From the NCBI GenBank assembly GCA_031459855.1, contig JAVKHP010000001.1, positions 1,222,059 through 1,286,058 on the forward strand: a stretch of 64,000 bases of DNA, read 5' to 3'. Shown here piece by piece: positions 44,757-53,565 of the stretch. Source of the stretch: Armatimonadota bacterium. GTDB lineage: Bacteria > Sysuimicrobiota > Sysuimicrobiia > Sysuimicrobiales > Humicultoraceae. The notes beneath the pieces are model-generated. The model worked only from the letters and a program-made list of their open reading frames with translations, did not search any database and was not told where the DNA came from. Both the position numbers and the translations under genes were made by a program. Numbering within the stretch: the stretch's first letter is position 1; each line of letters starts with the position of its first letter.

Positions 44757-45737
44757 TCACAGGCGCAGCTCGCCGTCCTCCAGCAGCACGACCCCGTCCA
44801 GCCGCAGCGTCGGGCGGTTCATCATGCCGTCGAAGTGCGCTGCGGCTTTCGTGGTCCCGCCCAGGTTCGCGCTGGTCCCGATGCCGATGTGCACCGTGCC
44901 GAAGGCGCCGTGATCCTGCGCCCAGACGCCGGTGAGGATCCGGATCGCCGGGTTCAGGCCGATGGCGAGCTGCGCGATGTTGTAGACGGCGGCATCGGCC
45001 AGGCTGGCCCACACCTGCCGGATCAGCCGCGCTTCGTGCCCACCCTGGACGTCCACGATCATCCCGCGCTCGACGGTGCAGACCACAGGTTCCCGCAGCA
45101 ATGCGGTCTTCAGGCGCAGGTTGGGGATGCTGCCGTCGAAGACCAGCACGCCCTGCGCCGTCCCGTCCACCGGCGCGATGTTGGCCTCGATGTTGGGGAA
45201 AGCCGAGAACTTCCCCGGCCGGTCGAGGATGCAGTCGTGGGCGTTCCCCGTGCGGCCCCGCAGGTCGAAGGTGCAATCGGTGCCGGCGGGCGTCACCAGG
45301 TGTGCGGTGGTGGCACGGGTCAGGCGTGCGGCGACCTCCCGGACCGTCGGCGCGGCCGCCTCGAAGTCGGCCTCGGCGCCTCCCCGCACGAGCTGGTCGG
45401 GGGTGACTGCCGGTAGGGACAGGACGCGCGTCCCGCGCGCCAGGGCCTGGCGCACCGCGGTCGAGTGGCTGATCGAGTAGGACACCGGTACCAGCGCCAC
45501 GTCTGCCGCCTGCAGCGCGGCGGCGACGATCGCCGGCGGCTCGTCCCCGTCCACCTGCCGCGGCGTCATGACCGTCGTCACCACCTCGGGGGTGATCTCC
45601 AGCGCAGCTGCGGCCAGCGCCTCGGCCACCGGCACGGTGTCGGTGTCCGCCACGATGGCGACCTTCTCGCCCGGCCGCACCCGGGCCAGCGTGTGTACGA
45701 CTTTGCGTGCGCCCGTCATGATCCCAGCCAGCACCAC
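44757..45737 (-). CDS. COG2309 aminopeptidase T/NicX-like protein
   Basis: A 326-residue protein opening with GARKVVHTLARVRPGEKVAIVADTDT and ending HIGIGTSANLGGTTKAAAHFDGMM, the metal-site region shared by M29-type aminopeptidases and the NicX-type 2,5-dihydroxypyridine dioxygenases. Whether it is a peptidase or a ring-cleaving oxygenase cannot be decided from sequence. GGAGGG at 45744-45749 sits directly before an in-frame ATG (45743) and at ideal distance from the GTG at 45737, which is chosen. Downstream of TctA on the same strand. Confidence 0.75.
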   Translation of the reverse strand: MVLAGIMTGARKVVHTLARVRPGEKVAIVADTDTVPVAEALAAAALEITPEVVTTVMTPRQVDGDEPPAIVAAALQAADVALVPVSYSISHSTAVRQALARGTRVLSLPAVTPDQLVRGGAEADFEAAAPTVREVAARLTRATTAHLVTPAGTDCTFDLRGRTGNAHDCILDRPGKFSAFPNIEANIAPVDGTAQGVLVFDGSIPNLRLKTALLREPVVCTVERGMIVDVQGGHEARLIRQVWASLADAAVYNIAQLAIGLNPAIRILTGVWAQDHGAFGTVHIGIGTSANLGGTTKAAAHFDGMMNRPTLRLDGVVLLEDGELRL

Positions 45738-45830
45738 GAGCATCCCTCCAGACGTCAGCGTCCTGCTACGTATGCCCTGCCGGTCGCGCCCCGGCACGGC
45801 GCCAGGGGCGTCGCGGGATACCGTCCCCGT

Positions 45831-47309
45831 TCACACCCGCCCCAGACGCCGACGCAGCGCCGGCGCGAGCACCAGGCCCGCCGTCGCCGCCAGGAAGGCG
45901 ACCGCCAGCGGGCGCGTGACGAAGATCAGCATGCTGCCCTGCGAGAGCAACAGCGACTGGCGCGTGGCTTCCTCCAGGGTCCGTCCCAGGACCAGCGCCA
46001 GGACCAACGGCGCGGCGGGGTAGTCGAAGCGGCGCATCACGTACCCCACCGCCGCGAACGCCAGGGCCAGCCACACCTCGAAGACGTGGTTCTCCAGGCT
46101 GTAGACGCCCACCACCGCGATGGCGACGATCGCGGGCAACAGCACCGCCCGGGGCACGCGGAGCACCGCCACGAACGCCGGGATCGCCAGGAGGTTCAAC
46201 AGGACCAGCAGCAGGTTGCTCACGTACATGCTGGCGATGACGCCCCAGACGAACTGCGGGTGCTGCTCGAACAACAGCGGGCCGGGCCGCAGCCCGAAGA
46301 CCAGCAGGCCGCCCAGCATGATGGCGGTGGCCGCCGATCCGGGCACGCCCAGGGTGAGCAGCGGCACCAGGGCACCCACGGCGGCGGCGTTGTTGGCGCT
46401 CTCGGGGGCCGCCACGCCTTCAATGGCCCCGCGGCCGAACCGCGCCGGATCGCGGGCGGCCCGTTTCTCCGCGGCGTAGGCGATCATCGAAGCGGCCGTC
46501 GCGCCGGCCCCGGGAAGGACGCCCACCAGGAAGCCGATGACCGCCCCGCGCAGGATCGCCCAGCGGCTGGCGACCCAGTCGGCCGCCGTGGGGAGCACGC
46601 CGCGCAGCCGCACGTCGGCGCGCACCACCGTCCCCACGCGGCCCTCGTGCACGGTGCTGAGGACTTCGGCGAGCCCGAAGAGGCCCACCGCCACCGGGAC
46701 GAACGGCACGCCGCTCAGCAGCTTGAGCTGGCCGAAGGTGAACCGCGGCTGGCCACTGATCAGGTCGACGCCCACGGTGGCCAGCCACAGGCCCGCCAGC
46801 GTCGAGACCGCGCCCTTCCACCGGTGCTCGCCGCCCAGGTGGACGACCAGGCTGAGGGCGAGCACGAGCAGCGCGGCGTACTCGGGCGGTCCGAACGCCA
46901 GCGCGACGCGCGCCAGCGCCGGCGCGAGGACCATGAGCGCCACGACGCCCAGCGTCCCGGCGATGAACGAACCGATGGCCGCGATGCCCAGCGCCGCGCC
47001 CGCGCGCCCCTGCTGCGCCATCTGGTAGCCGTCGAGCGTGGTGACGACCGAGGCCGACTCCCCCGGCAGGTTGAGCAGCACCGACGTGATGGTCCCGCCG
47101 TACATGGCGCCGTAGTAGACGCCCACGAACATGATCATCGCGGCCGTCGCGTTGAGGCTGAAGGTCACCGGCAGGAGGATCGCGATGGTGGCGGCCGGGC
47201 CGATGCCCGGGAGCACACCGATCAGCTGACCGACGAGCACCCCGGCGGCTGCTGCCGCCAGGTTGATCGGGTGCAGCGCCACGGCGAACCCATCGAGCAG
47301 TGGTCCCAC
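45831..47309 (-). CDS. tctA: Tripartite tricarboxylate transporter large permease (TctA)
   Basis: A 492-residue permease with about twelve membrane segments. Both family repeats are clear: LIGVLPGIGPAATIAILLPVTF, ATAAMIMFVGVYYGAMYGGTITSVLLNLPGESASVVTTLDGYQMA, and VGVLPGAGATAASMIAYAAEKR...GRGAIEGVAAPESANNAAAVGALVPLLTLGVPGSAATAIMLGGL. It imports a carboxylate with the small permease and the periplasmic protein at 48093. Starts just after the TctB-like stop. Confidence 0.95.
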   Translation of the reverse strand: MGPLLDGFAVALHPINLAAAAAGVLVGQLIGVLPGIGPAATIAILLPVTFSLNATAAMIMFVGVYYGAMYGGTITSVLLNLPGESASVVTTLDGYQMAQQGRAGAALGIAAIGSFIAGTLGVVALMVLAPALARVALAFGPPEYAALLVLALSLVVHLGGEHRWKGAVSTLAGLWLATVGVDLISGQPRFTFGQLKLLSGVPFVPVAVGLFGLAEVLSTVHEGRVGTVVRADVRLRGVLPTAADWVASRWAILRGAVIGFLVGVLPGAGATAASMIAYAAEKRAARDPARFGRGAIEGVAAPESANNAAAVGALVPLLTLGVPGSAATAIMLGGLLVFGLRPGPLLFEQHPQFVWGVIASMYVSNLLLVLLNLLAIPAFVAVLRVPRAVLLPAIVAIAVVGVYSLENHVFEVWLALAFAAVGYVMRRFDYPAAPLVLALVLGRTLEEATRQSLLLSQGSMLIFVTRPLAVAFLAATAGLVLAPALRRRLGRV

Positions 47310-47312
47310 GGC

Positions 47313-47903
47313 TCAGAAGCCCCAGGGGCCGCGGGGCAGCGGAACCTGCAACCAGCGGCCGAACAGCCACACCAGTCCTGCGGTGAGTCCGGCCGCGGCC
47401 AGCAGGGCCGTGCGCCAGGACCCGCCCAGCAGCCGCACCGAGCTGGCCAGGAGCAGCACGAGGGTCGCGCCCGTACCGATCCGCTCCAGGAGCGCCACGG
47501 CGACCACGGTGACCGCCGCAAGCCCCCACACCACCGTCCGCGCCCCCCGCACGGCTGCGGGGAGCGCGCCCGATGTGGGTGGAGACGGTCCAGCGGGTGG
47601 TGCGGTGCCGGGCGCCCGTGCGTCGGAGAGCCCGCGCGTGCTGTCGGCTCGGCCGGTGGCCCCAGGTCGGGAGCTGGCGAGCACGCCGACGGCTGCCACC
47701 GCCAACCCGATGCCCAACCACAGGGGCGCAAAGCCCGGGCCGGGGATCCGCTCCTGCCAGTATGCCATCCGACGGGCCTCGGCGATGACGTACAGGGCGA
47801 AGGCGAGCACCGCTGCAGCCACCACGCGGTCCCAGCGGGCGTCCGCGTCGTCAGGGCGTCGCTGCTCCACGGAAGTGTCGTCTGGCCGCGTCTGGTGCGC
47901 CAT
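47313..47903 (-). CDS. tctB: Tripartite tricarboxylate transporter small permease (TctB-like)
   Basis: A 196-residue membrane protein with about four hydrophobic segments. The family opening WDRVVAAAVLAFALYVIAEARRMAYWQERIPGPGFAPLWLGIGLAVAAVGVL is clear. A Pro/Ala/Gly-rich loop of about 45 residues separates the two membrane pairs, longer than usual. It stands between TctC and TctA on the same strand. Confidence 0.88.
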   Translation of the reverse strand: MAHQTRPDDTSVEQRRPDDADARWDRVVAAAVLAFALYVIAEARRMAYWQERIPGPGFAPLWLGIGLAVAAVGVLASSRPGATGRADSTRGLSDARAPGTAPPAGPSPPTSGALPAAVRGARTVVWGLAAVTVVAVALLERIGTGATLVLLLASSVRLLGGSWRTALLAAAGLTAGLVWLFGRWLQVPLPRGPWGF

Positions 47904-48092
47904 CACGTGGCTCGCGGGCTCTCCGGGGACACGCCACGCCCGAGCGTGCCCCTCCGGCGGGCGCCACCAGCGGACGCCACCTGCCGCACCGCGTCCATGC
48001 CCGCGGGTGGGCCCACCCCGGGACGTCGCCCCTGGCCTCCTGCCTGGATGGTCGCGCGTCACCGCGCGCGGCCGCGCACGCCGGCGCCTGTC

Positions 48093-49055
48093 CTACTTGA
48101 TCAACCCCAGATCCTGGAAGACGCGCCGGTACTTCTCGTTGACCTCCTCCAGCGACTTCGCGAACTCCGCAGGCCCCTGGCAGACCGGCTGCAGGACGTT
48201 GGGCTCGATGTACTCGCGCTGCCAGCGCGCGCTGCGGCACAGCTTCGCGAAGGCCTCGGCCATCACGCGCACCGCCTCCGCCGGGACCGCCGGCGGCATG
48301 ACGACGCCACGGAACTGGTCCCAGACGATGTCGTAGCCCAGCTCGCGGAAGGTGGGCACGTCGGGCAGGATCTTCAGGCGCGTGGCCGCCGTCACGGCCA
48401 GCGCACGCACCTTGTTGGCCTTCAGGTGCTCCAGGGCCTCCCCCGGGTTCATCCATGCCGACGAGACGTGGCCGCCCAACAGCGCCGTGAGCGCAGGCCC
48501 GCTCCCGCCGAAGGGGATGTAGGTCAGCCGGATGTTGGCCCCGCGCTGCAACAGCCCTGTTGCCACGCGGTCGTCGGAGGCGACGGCCGAGCCCCCGACG
48601 CTGATCAGGTCGGGCGATCGCCGCGCCACCTCGATCACCTCGCGCAGCGTGCGGTAGGTCGACTCGCGCCGCACCACCAGCAGGAACACGTCGCTGGCCA
48701 GGCCTGCCACGGGCGTGAAGTCCTTGTAGGTGAACGGCGCCTGGCCCACCAGCGGCGTCGTCCAGAAGCTGGCGCTGACCGTGGCGAGGAAGTAGGGGTC
48801 GCCGCGCTTGCTGAGCACGTAGCTGTAGCCCACCGCGCCGCTCCCGCCCGGACGGTTGGTGACGGTCAGCGGCACCGGGAGCAGCCGTTCTTCCGCCATG
48901 ACCTTGGCGATGGCGCGCGCCAGCAGGTCGCTGCCACCGCCGGCGCCAAAGGGCACCACGAACTCGATGGGTCGGCTGGGGTACGCCTGGGACCACGCGG
49001 GCAGCGCGAGTCCCAGGAGCACGGCGCAGCACACTGCGGCCGTCAAGGTGCGCAT
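48093..49055 (-). CDS. tctC: Tripartite tricarboxylate transporter binding protein (TctC/Bug family)
   Basis: A 320-residue exported receptor. Signal peptide residues 1-23. The mature N-terminus YPSRPIEFVVPFGAGGGSDLLARAIAK and VTNRPGGSGAVGYSYV are the Bug hallmarks; DVPTFRELGYDI is the conserved mid-motif. It captures a carboxylate (citrate-like, aromatic or dicarboxylic) for TctAB. ATG after AGGGAGGGAG. First gene of the TctCBA-COG2309 set; a candidate promoter with tandem repeats lies upstream. Confidence 0.95.
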   Translation of the reverse strand: MRTLTAAVCCAVLLGLALPAWSQAYPSRPIEFVVPFGAGGGSDLLARAIAKVMAEERLLPVPLTVTNRPGGSGAVGYSYVLSKRGDPYFLATVSASFWTTPLVGQAPFTYKDFTPVAGLASDVFLLVVRRESTYRTLREVIEVARRSPDLISVGGSAVASDDRVATGLLQRGANIRLTYIPFGGSGPALTALLGGHVSSAWMNPGEALEHLKANKVRALAVTAATRLKILPDVPTFRELGYDIVWDQFRGVVMPPAVPAEAVRVMAEAFAKLCRSARWQREYIEPNVLQPVCQGPAEFAKSLEEVNEKYRRVFQDLGLIK

Positions 49056-49144
49056 CGCGACTCCCTCCCTCGTTGAGCGTGCACCGCCAGCGGCGGTGTT
49101 CACCGCTACCGGCGACCGTCCCCTGTGGGACACAGATGCCCGTT

Positions 49145-49176
49145 CTGGAGCCAGTACCCGTCCTGGAACCAGTATA
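49145..49176 (-). promoter_or_regulatory. Candidate promoter with tandem CTGG-NN-CCAG sites upstream of tctC
   Basis: On the minus strand TATACT (49171-49176) is the best -10-like hexamer of this gap. CTGGAACCAG (49163-49172, plus-strand reading) overlaps it and CTGGAGCCAG (49145-49154) lies 18 bases further downstream. Each is a CTGG/CCAG inverted repeat. A repressor binding both would block transcription of the tct operon. No good -35 is seen. Confidence 0.4.
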
Positions 49177-49253
49177 TCAAGGGGCCTGCCGGGTTCTTGA
49201 ACTGCGGCGGCGTGCGCGCAGCCACGGCAGGCGGTGCCGGCGCGCCCGGGCCG

Positions 49254-50186
49254 CTAGGGCGTGAAGATCGACAGCGGCAGGTACGCCGAGACGATCCAGT
49301 TGGGCGCATCGACGATCTCGCTGATCTTCAGGTCGACGGCCACGCTGCACAACACGTAAGCGTCCTCGCGCGACAGGCCGTAGGTACGCACCAGGTGGTC
49401 GATCATGGCCCGCACCGCGTCCTTGGCGTCCTGCATCAGGTCGGGGCCCACGGCCGTGGTGGCGTAGTAGCCCCGGGCGTCGTAGCGGGGCGTCAGCGGG
49501 CCGGGCGTACGGAACTGCGGCGCCGGCAGGCGCAGGCCCTTGCGGACCCCAAATCGCAGGGTGAACTCCATGGGACACTCGATGCCCGTGACGCACACCT
49601 CGCCGTCGCCCTGGGCCGCGTGGCAGTCACCGGCCGAGAACAGGGCGCCCTCGACCTGGACCGGCAACAGCAGCGTCGCGCCCCGGTTGAGGTGGCGGAT
49701 GTCCATGTTGCCCCCGAACACCCCGGGCGGTAGCACGAAGTGCTCGCCCGGCGCGGCCGGCGCCACGCCCATCACCCCGCAGAACGGTTGCAGGGGGATC
49801 ACGATGTCGTCGCGCAGGCGCGTCGAGTAGCCGTTGCGCAGGTCCCAGTGCCGGATGTACGGCGTGGTGAACTCCTCGGCCAGCAGGCCCAGGGTGGGGA
49901 TGATGCCCGTCCACCCCCACTCCAGCGGCCGCAGGTCGAGGATCTCCACCTCGAGCGCGTCGCCGGGTTCCGCGCCCGTGACGTAGATGGGGCCTGCCAG
50001 GGGATAGATGCGCTCGAAGTCCAGCGACGCCAGCACCGCGGCGTCGCACCCTGGCGTCACCTGCCCGTCGGTGACGTCCCGCGTGCGGCACGTCACCGTG
50101 TCGCCGGGCTCCACCACCAGCGCCGGCGGCAGGTCCTTGTTCCACTTGTAGTGCACCCGGTCGGGGGACAGGACATGCGCGGCCAT
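49254..50186 (-). CDS. Acetamidase/formamidase family protein
   Basis: A 310-residue amide hydrolase of the FmdA/AmdA family. Motifs: VEPGDTVTCRTRDVTDGQVT, YVTGAEPGDALEVEILDL, PHFGGNMD-like GVFGGNMDIRHLNRGATLLLPVQVEGALFSAGDCHAAQGDGEVCVTGIE, and the C-terminal DAVRAMIDHLVRTYGLSREDAYVLCSVAVDLKISEIVD. Releases ammonia from formamide or acetamide. ATG after GGAGGG at good spacing. It is upstream of the tct operon on the same strand but 198 bases and a putative promoter away. Confidence 0.93.
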   Translation of the reverse strand: MAAHVLSPDRVHYKWNKDLPPALVVEPGDTVTCRTRDVTDGQVTPGCDAAVLASLDFERIYPLAGPIYVTGAEPGDALEVEILDLRPLEWGWTGIIPTLGLLAEEFTTPYIRHWDLRNGYSTRLRDDIVIPLQPFCGVMGVAPAAPGEHFVLPPGVFGGNMDIRHLNRGATLLLPVQVEGALFSAGDCHAAQGDGEVCVTGIECPMEFTLRFGVRKGLRLPAPQFRTPGPLTPRYDARGYYATTAVGPDLMQDAKDAVRAMIDHLVRTYGLSREDAYVLCSVAVDLKISEIVDAPNWIVSAYLPLSIFTP

Positions 50187-50668
50187 GCGATCATCCCTCC
50201 CTCGCGTCGTGCCCGTATCGATGCGGCCCCGCACACTTCTCCGGGGCCTCCACACGGCTCCTCCTGGCGGCTCCTCCTGCAGCGGCGTCCGACGCGGCAC
50301 CGCACGCACCGCCGCGCGGATGCACGCCAGGCTCGCCCGGCTATGGGACCACCTCACCAGGCGGGCCGCGGCCCCGGGCGGCCCGGCGGGGTGGGGCAGG
50401 CAGCGCGTGATCGGAGCGGCGGGTCCGCGTCGTGGTGAAAGAAGCCGGTTGGCCGCGACCTGGAGTCGGCGCAGGTACTCGATCGCCTCGTCCACGAGTA
50501 CTTCGAGGAGTACGCGGCCGGGACGCGGGGCGGACGTCCGGTGCGAGGGGTACCGCGGGAACCCGGGGCTGGCGCGCTGCGCGTCCGCGCGGGGGAGTGC
50601 TGCGCCGGTGTCGCGCTGCGACCGCACCGGCAGGCGTGGGCCACCGCGCATGGAACTCTCTCACCATC
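50187..50668. other. Divergent intergenic region with a coding-like segment
   Basis: 482 bases between the formamidase (minus) and aldo/keto reductase (plus) genes. At about 50435-50535 a plus-strand frame that follows a stop reads VGRDLESAQVLDRLVHEYFEEY, which has the look of an amphipathic helix. It has no start codon or ribosome binding site and does not end before the next gene. It may be the remnant of a lost gene; nothing else is seen. Confidence 0.3.
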
Positions 50669-51499
50669 ATGGAACACCGTCTCTTCGGCCCCACGGGCGT
50701 GTCCGTGCCCGTCATCGGCCAGGGCACCTGGCTGCTGGAGCGCGACGATCGGCGCGAGGCGCTCGCCGCGCTGCGCCGGGGCCTCGATCTGGGCGCCACC
50801 CACATCGACACCGCCGAGGCCTACGGCGACGGCGCCGTCGAGGAGCTCGTGGGGGAGGCGATCGCCGGCCGGCGCGCCGAGGTCTTCCTGGTGTCCAAGG
50901 TGCGGCCGTCCAACGCTTCGCGCCAGGGTACCGTGCGCGCGTGCGAGCGGAGCCTGCGGCGCCTGCGCACCGCGTACCTCGACTGCTATCTGCTGCACTG
51001 GCCGGGATCGCACCCGCTGGAGGACACCATCGCGGCCTTCGAACAGCTCGTGGCCGCCGGCAAGATCCGCAGCTGGGGCGTCTCCAACTTCAACGAGGAC
51101 GAGCTCGCCGAGGCGGTGCGGCTGGCCCCCGGGCGGGTCGCCTGCAACCAGGTGCTCTACCACCTCGGCGAGCGCGGCATCGAGCACTACGTCTTGCCCG
51201 CCTGCGCGCGCCATGGGGTGGCGCTGGTGGGCTACAGCCCGTTCGGCCAGGGCGCGTTCCGCAGTCACCCGACCCTGGAGGCGGTGGCCCGCAGGCACGG
51301 GGCGACGCCCCGACAGGTGGCGCTCGCGTTCCTGGTGCGCCAGCCGGGCACCTTCACGATCCCCAAGGCAGGACGCGTCGCCCACGTCGAGGAGAACGCC
51401 CGCGCCGGCGCCCTGCGGCTGGCCGACGACGACATCCGGGCCATCGACGCGGCCTTTCCGCCGCCGCGGCCCCGCCGGGGGTACCTGCCGGTGCTGTGA
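50669..51499 (+). CDS. Aldo/keto reductase
   Basis: A 276-residue NADPH-dependent oxidoreductase with the full catalytic tetrad: D47 and Y52 in HIDTAEAYG, K77 in FLVSKVRPSN and H110 in CYLLHWPG. WGVSNFNEDEL and ACNQVLYHLGERGIEH mark the substrate side. TIPKAGRVAHVEENARAGALRL near the C-terminus binds the 2'-phosphate region. Relatives are 2,5-diketo-gluconate reductase-type enzymes. The ATG at 50669 begins the domain; the open frame upstream is not protein-like. Confidence 0.92.
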   Translation: MEHRLFGPTGVSVPVIGQGTWLLERDDRREALAALRRGLDLGATHIDTAEAYGDGAVEELVGEAIAGRRAEVFLVSKVRPSNASRQGTVRACERSLRRLRTAYLDCYLLHWPGSHPLEDTIAAFEQLVAAGKIRSWGVSNFNEDELAEAVRLAPGRVACNQVLYHLGERGIEHYVLPACARHGVALVGYSPFGQGAFRSHPTLEAVARRHGATPRQVALAFLVRQPGTFTIPKAGRVAHVEENARAGALRLADDDIRAIDAAFPPPRPRRGYLPVL

Positions 51500-51572
51500 G
51501 CCGGTCGGCGTCCAGGGTGCGTACGGATGCGCACGCTGGGACGCCCCATGTCCGCAAGGAGGAGGTCGTCCC

Positions 51573-52727
51573 ATGTTGATCGTCGACGCCCACCTCGACC
51601 TGGCCATGAACGCGCTGCAATGGAACCGCGACCTGCTGCAGTCGGTCTACACCATCCGCACGCAGGAGAACTACACCCCGGGCAAGGGCCGGGGGCAGGG
51701 CACCGTCGCGCTCCCCGAGCTGCGCCGCGGCCGCGTGGCCCTGTGCTTCGCCACGGCCCTGGCGCGCTCGACCGGGCGCCCCGTCCCGCACCTCGACTTC
51801 CTGTCGCCCGCGCAGGCGTACGCCGTGGCTGTCGGCCACCTGGCGTACTATCGCGCGCTGGAGCGCGGAGGCCACGTGCGCGTGGTCACCGACGCCGCAA
51901 CGCTCGACGCGCACATGCAGGCATGGGAAGCGTGGGAGACCACCGGGGCCCACGAGGCCACCGCGCCGCCGCTCGGCGTGGTCTTGAGCATGGAGGGTGC
52001 CGACCCCATCCTCGACCCCGACCAGCTGGACGAGTGGGTCCGGGCCGGCCTGCGGGTGCTGGGGCTCGCGCACTACGGGCCCGGCCGCTACGCCGGCGGC
52101 ACCGGCACCGAGGGCGGGCTCACTGACCTGGGGGTGGCGCTGCTGCCGGCCATGCGTCGCCTCACCGTGGTGCTCGACCTCACGCACCTCTCCGATCGGG
52201 CGTTCTGGGAGGCGCTGGAGCGCTACGATGGCCCGGTGCTGGCGTCCCACAACAACGCCCGGACGCTGGCGCCGCACCAGCGGCAGTTCACCGACGAGCA
52301 GATCCGCGCCATCGCCGCCCGGGGCGGCGTTATCGGTGCTGCCTTCGACAACTGGATGGTCCTCCCGGGCTGGCGCCACGGCGACGATCCCCGGCTGGTG
52401 AAGCTGGACGACGTCGTCCGGCACATCGACCACATCTGCCAGCTGCTGGGGACCGCGCGCCACTGCGGCATCGGGAGCGACCTCGACGGCGGCTTCGGCC
52501 GTGAGGGCGCACCCGGCGACCTCGACACCATCGCCGACCTCCAGCAGGTGGCTACCCTCCTGGCGGCCCGCGGGTATCCTGCCGACGACGTGGCGGGCAT
52601 CATGTACCGCAACTGGTGGGCGTTCCTGCGGCAGGCGTGGGGCGCGGGGGCGGAGCCGCCCGCCGTCACCCCGAGTACCGCAGCCGCGGATCGAGGAAGT
52701 CGCGCAGCCCGTCGCCCAGGAGGTTGA
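51573..52727 (+). CDS. M19 membrane dipeptidase family protein, canonical metal site (copy 4)
   Basis: A 384-residue protein that, unlike copies 1-3, keeps all renal-dipeptidase metal ligands: H7 and D9 in IVDAHLDLAM, bridging E141 in LSMEGADP, His in VLDLTHLSD and LASHNNAR, and the Asp in HCGIGSDLDGG. It should hydrolyse dipeptides, often with a D-residue at the second position. ATG after AAGGAGGAGG. The domain ends near WAFLRQAW; the last 25 or so residues overlap the convergent permease gene by 62 bases and are low-complexity. Confidence 0.92.
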   Translation: MLIVDAHLDLAMNALQWNRDLLQSVYTIRTQENYTPGKGRGQGTVALPELRRGRVALCFATALARSTGRPVPHLDFLSPAQAYAVAVGHLAYYRALERGGHVRVVTDAATLDAHMQAWEAWETTGAHEATAPPLGVVLSMEGADPILDPDQLDEWVRAGLRVLGLAHYGPGRYAGGTGTEGGLTDLGVALLPAMRRLTVVLDLTHLSDRAFWEALERYDGPVLASHNNARTLAPHQRQFTDEQIRAIAARGGVIGAAFDNWMVLPGWRHGDDPRLVKLDDVVRHIDHICQLLGTARHCGIGSDLDGGFGREGAPGDLDTIADLQQVATLLAARGYPADDVAGIMYRNWWAFLRQAWGAGAEPPAVTPSTAAADRGSRAARRPGG

Positions 52728-53565
52728 GGGCCAGCACCGTCAGGATGATGGCCGCACCGGGGAAGATGCTGATCCACCAGGCCTGCTGCACGTAGAGTTG
52801 CCCTGCGGCGATGAGCCCGCCCCAGGTGGGCACCTCGGGCGGCACGCCCACCCCCAGGAAGCTCAACGCCGCTTCGCCCAGCATGGCGTAGGCGGCGATG
52901 AAGGTGGCCTGCACGATCACCGGCGAGAGGCTGTTGGCCAGCACGTGCCGCAGCAGGATGCGGCCGCCCGAGGCGCCGATGGCCCGCGCGGCGTCCACGA
53001 ACTCCTGGTGGACGATCACCAGCACCGAGGCCCGCACCACCCGCGCGACCCGCGGCGTGTAGACGAAGCTCAGCGCGACGATCACATTGCGCAGGCTCGG
53101 GCCCAGGGCAGCCATGAGGGCGATGGCCAGCAGGATGTCAGGGAACGCCATCAGCCCATCCATGACGCGCATGACGATGCGGTCCAGCCGCGGACTCGCG
53201 CCGGCCACGAGCCCGACCACCACGCCCGCCCAGACCGCCAGGACGGTGACGGCCGCGCCCACCAGCAGCGACAGCCGTGCGCCGAAGACCACCCGGCTGA
53301 ACACGTCGCGGCCGAAGTCGTCGGTCCCGAAGCGATGCCGGGCGCCAGGCCCCTGCAGCCGGGCCGGCGGGTCCAGCTCCAGCGGGTCGTACGGGGCGAT
53401 CCACGGGGCAGCGACGGCCACCGTGACCATGGCCGCCAGGATCGCCGCGCCCAGGCCGATGACGCGGCGCCGGCGCACCATGCGCGCCACGAGCGCCACC
53501 GCGCCGGGCCGCCGCCCGCCCGGGGCGCCTCTTGGCGTCGTCTCCCCGAGCGCCTCTCGGGCCAT
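52666..53565 (-). CDS. Dipeptide-type ABC permease (DppC-like), cluster 3
   Basis: A 299-residue permease with HRFGTDDFGRDVFSRVVFGARLSL, the EAA loop EFVDAARAIGASGGRILLRHVLANSLSPVIV, and SFLGVGVPPEVPTWGGLIAAG. The ATG at 53565 is preferred over a TTG 21 bases upstream. Its initiation region is nearly repeated 74 bases upstream, behind the DppB-like stop. No ATPase genes are present in this cluster. Confidence 0.92.
   Translation of the reverse strand: MAREALGETTPRGAPGGRRPGAVALVARMVRRRRVIGLGAAILAAMVTVAVAAPWIAPYDPLELDPPARLQGPGARHRFGTDDFGRDVFSRVVFGARLSLLVGAAVTVLAVWAGVVVGLVAGASPRLDRIVMRVMDGLMAFPDILLAIALMAALGPSLRNVIVALSFVYTPRVARVVRASVLVIVHQEFVDAARAIGASGGRILLRHVLANSLSPVIVQATFIAAYAMLGEAALSFLGVGVPPEVPTWGGLIAAGQLYVQQAWWISIFPGAAIILTVLALNLLGDGLRDFLDPRLRYSG

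Noticed and set aside
45465-49076. A 1203-codon open frame on the plus strand across the Tct region
   Set aside because: It is antisense to COG2309, TctA, TctB and TctC, all of which have clear family motifs; its translation is rich in Arg, Gln and His without domains. It is a GC-content artefact.
50541-52727. A 728-codon frame suggesting a fusion protein with the M19 dipeptidase
   Set aside because: The upstream part is a shadow of the aldo/keto reductase gene. A strong AAGGAGGAGG site and ATG at 51573 mark the real dipeptidase start.
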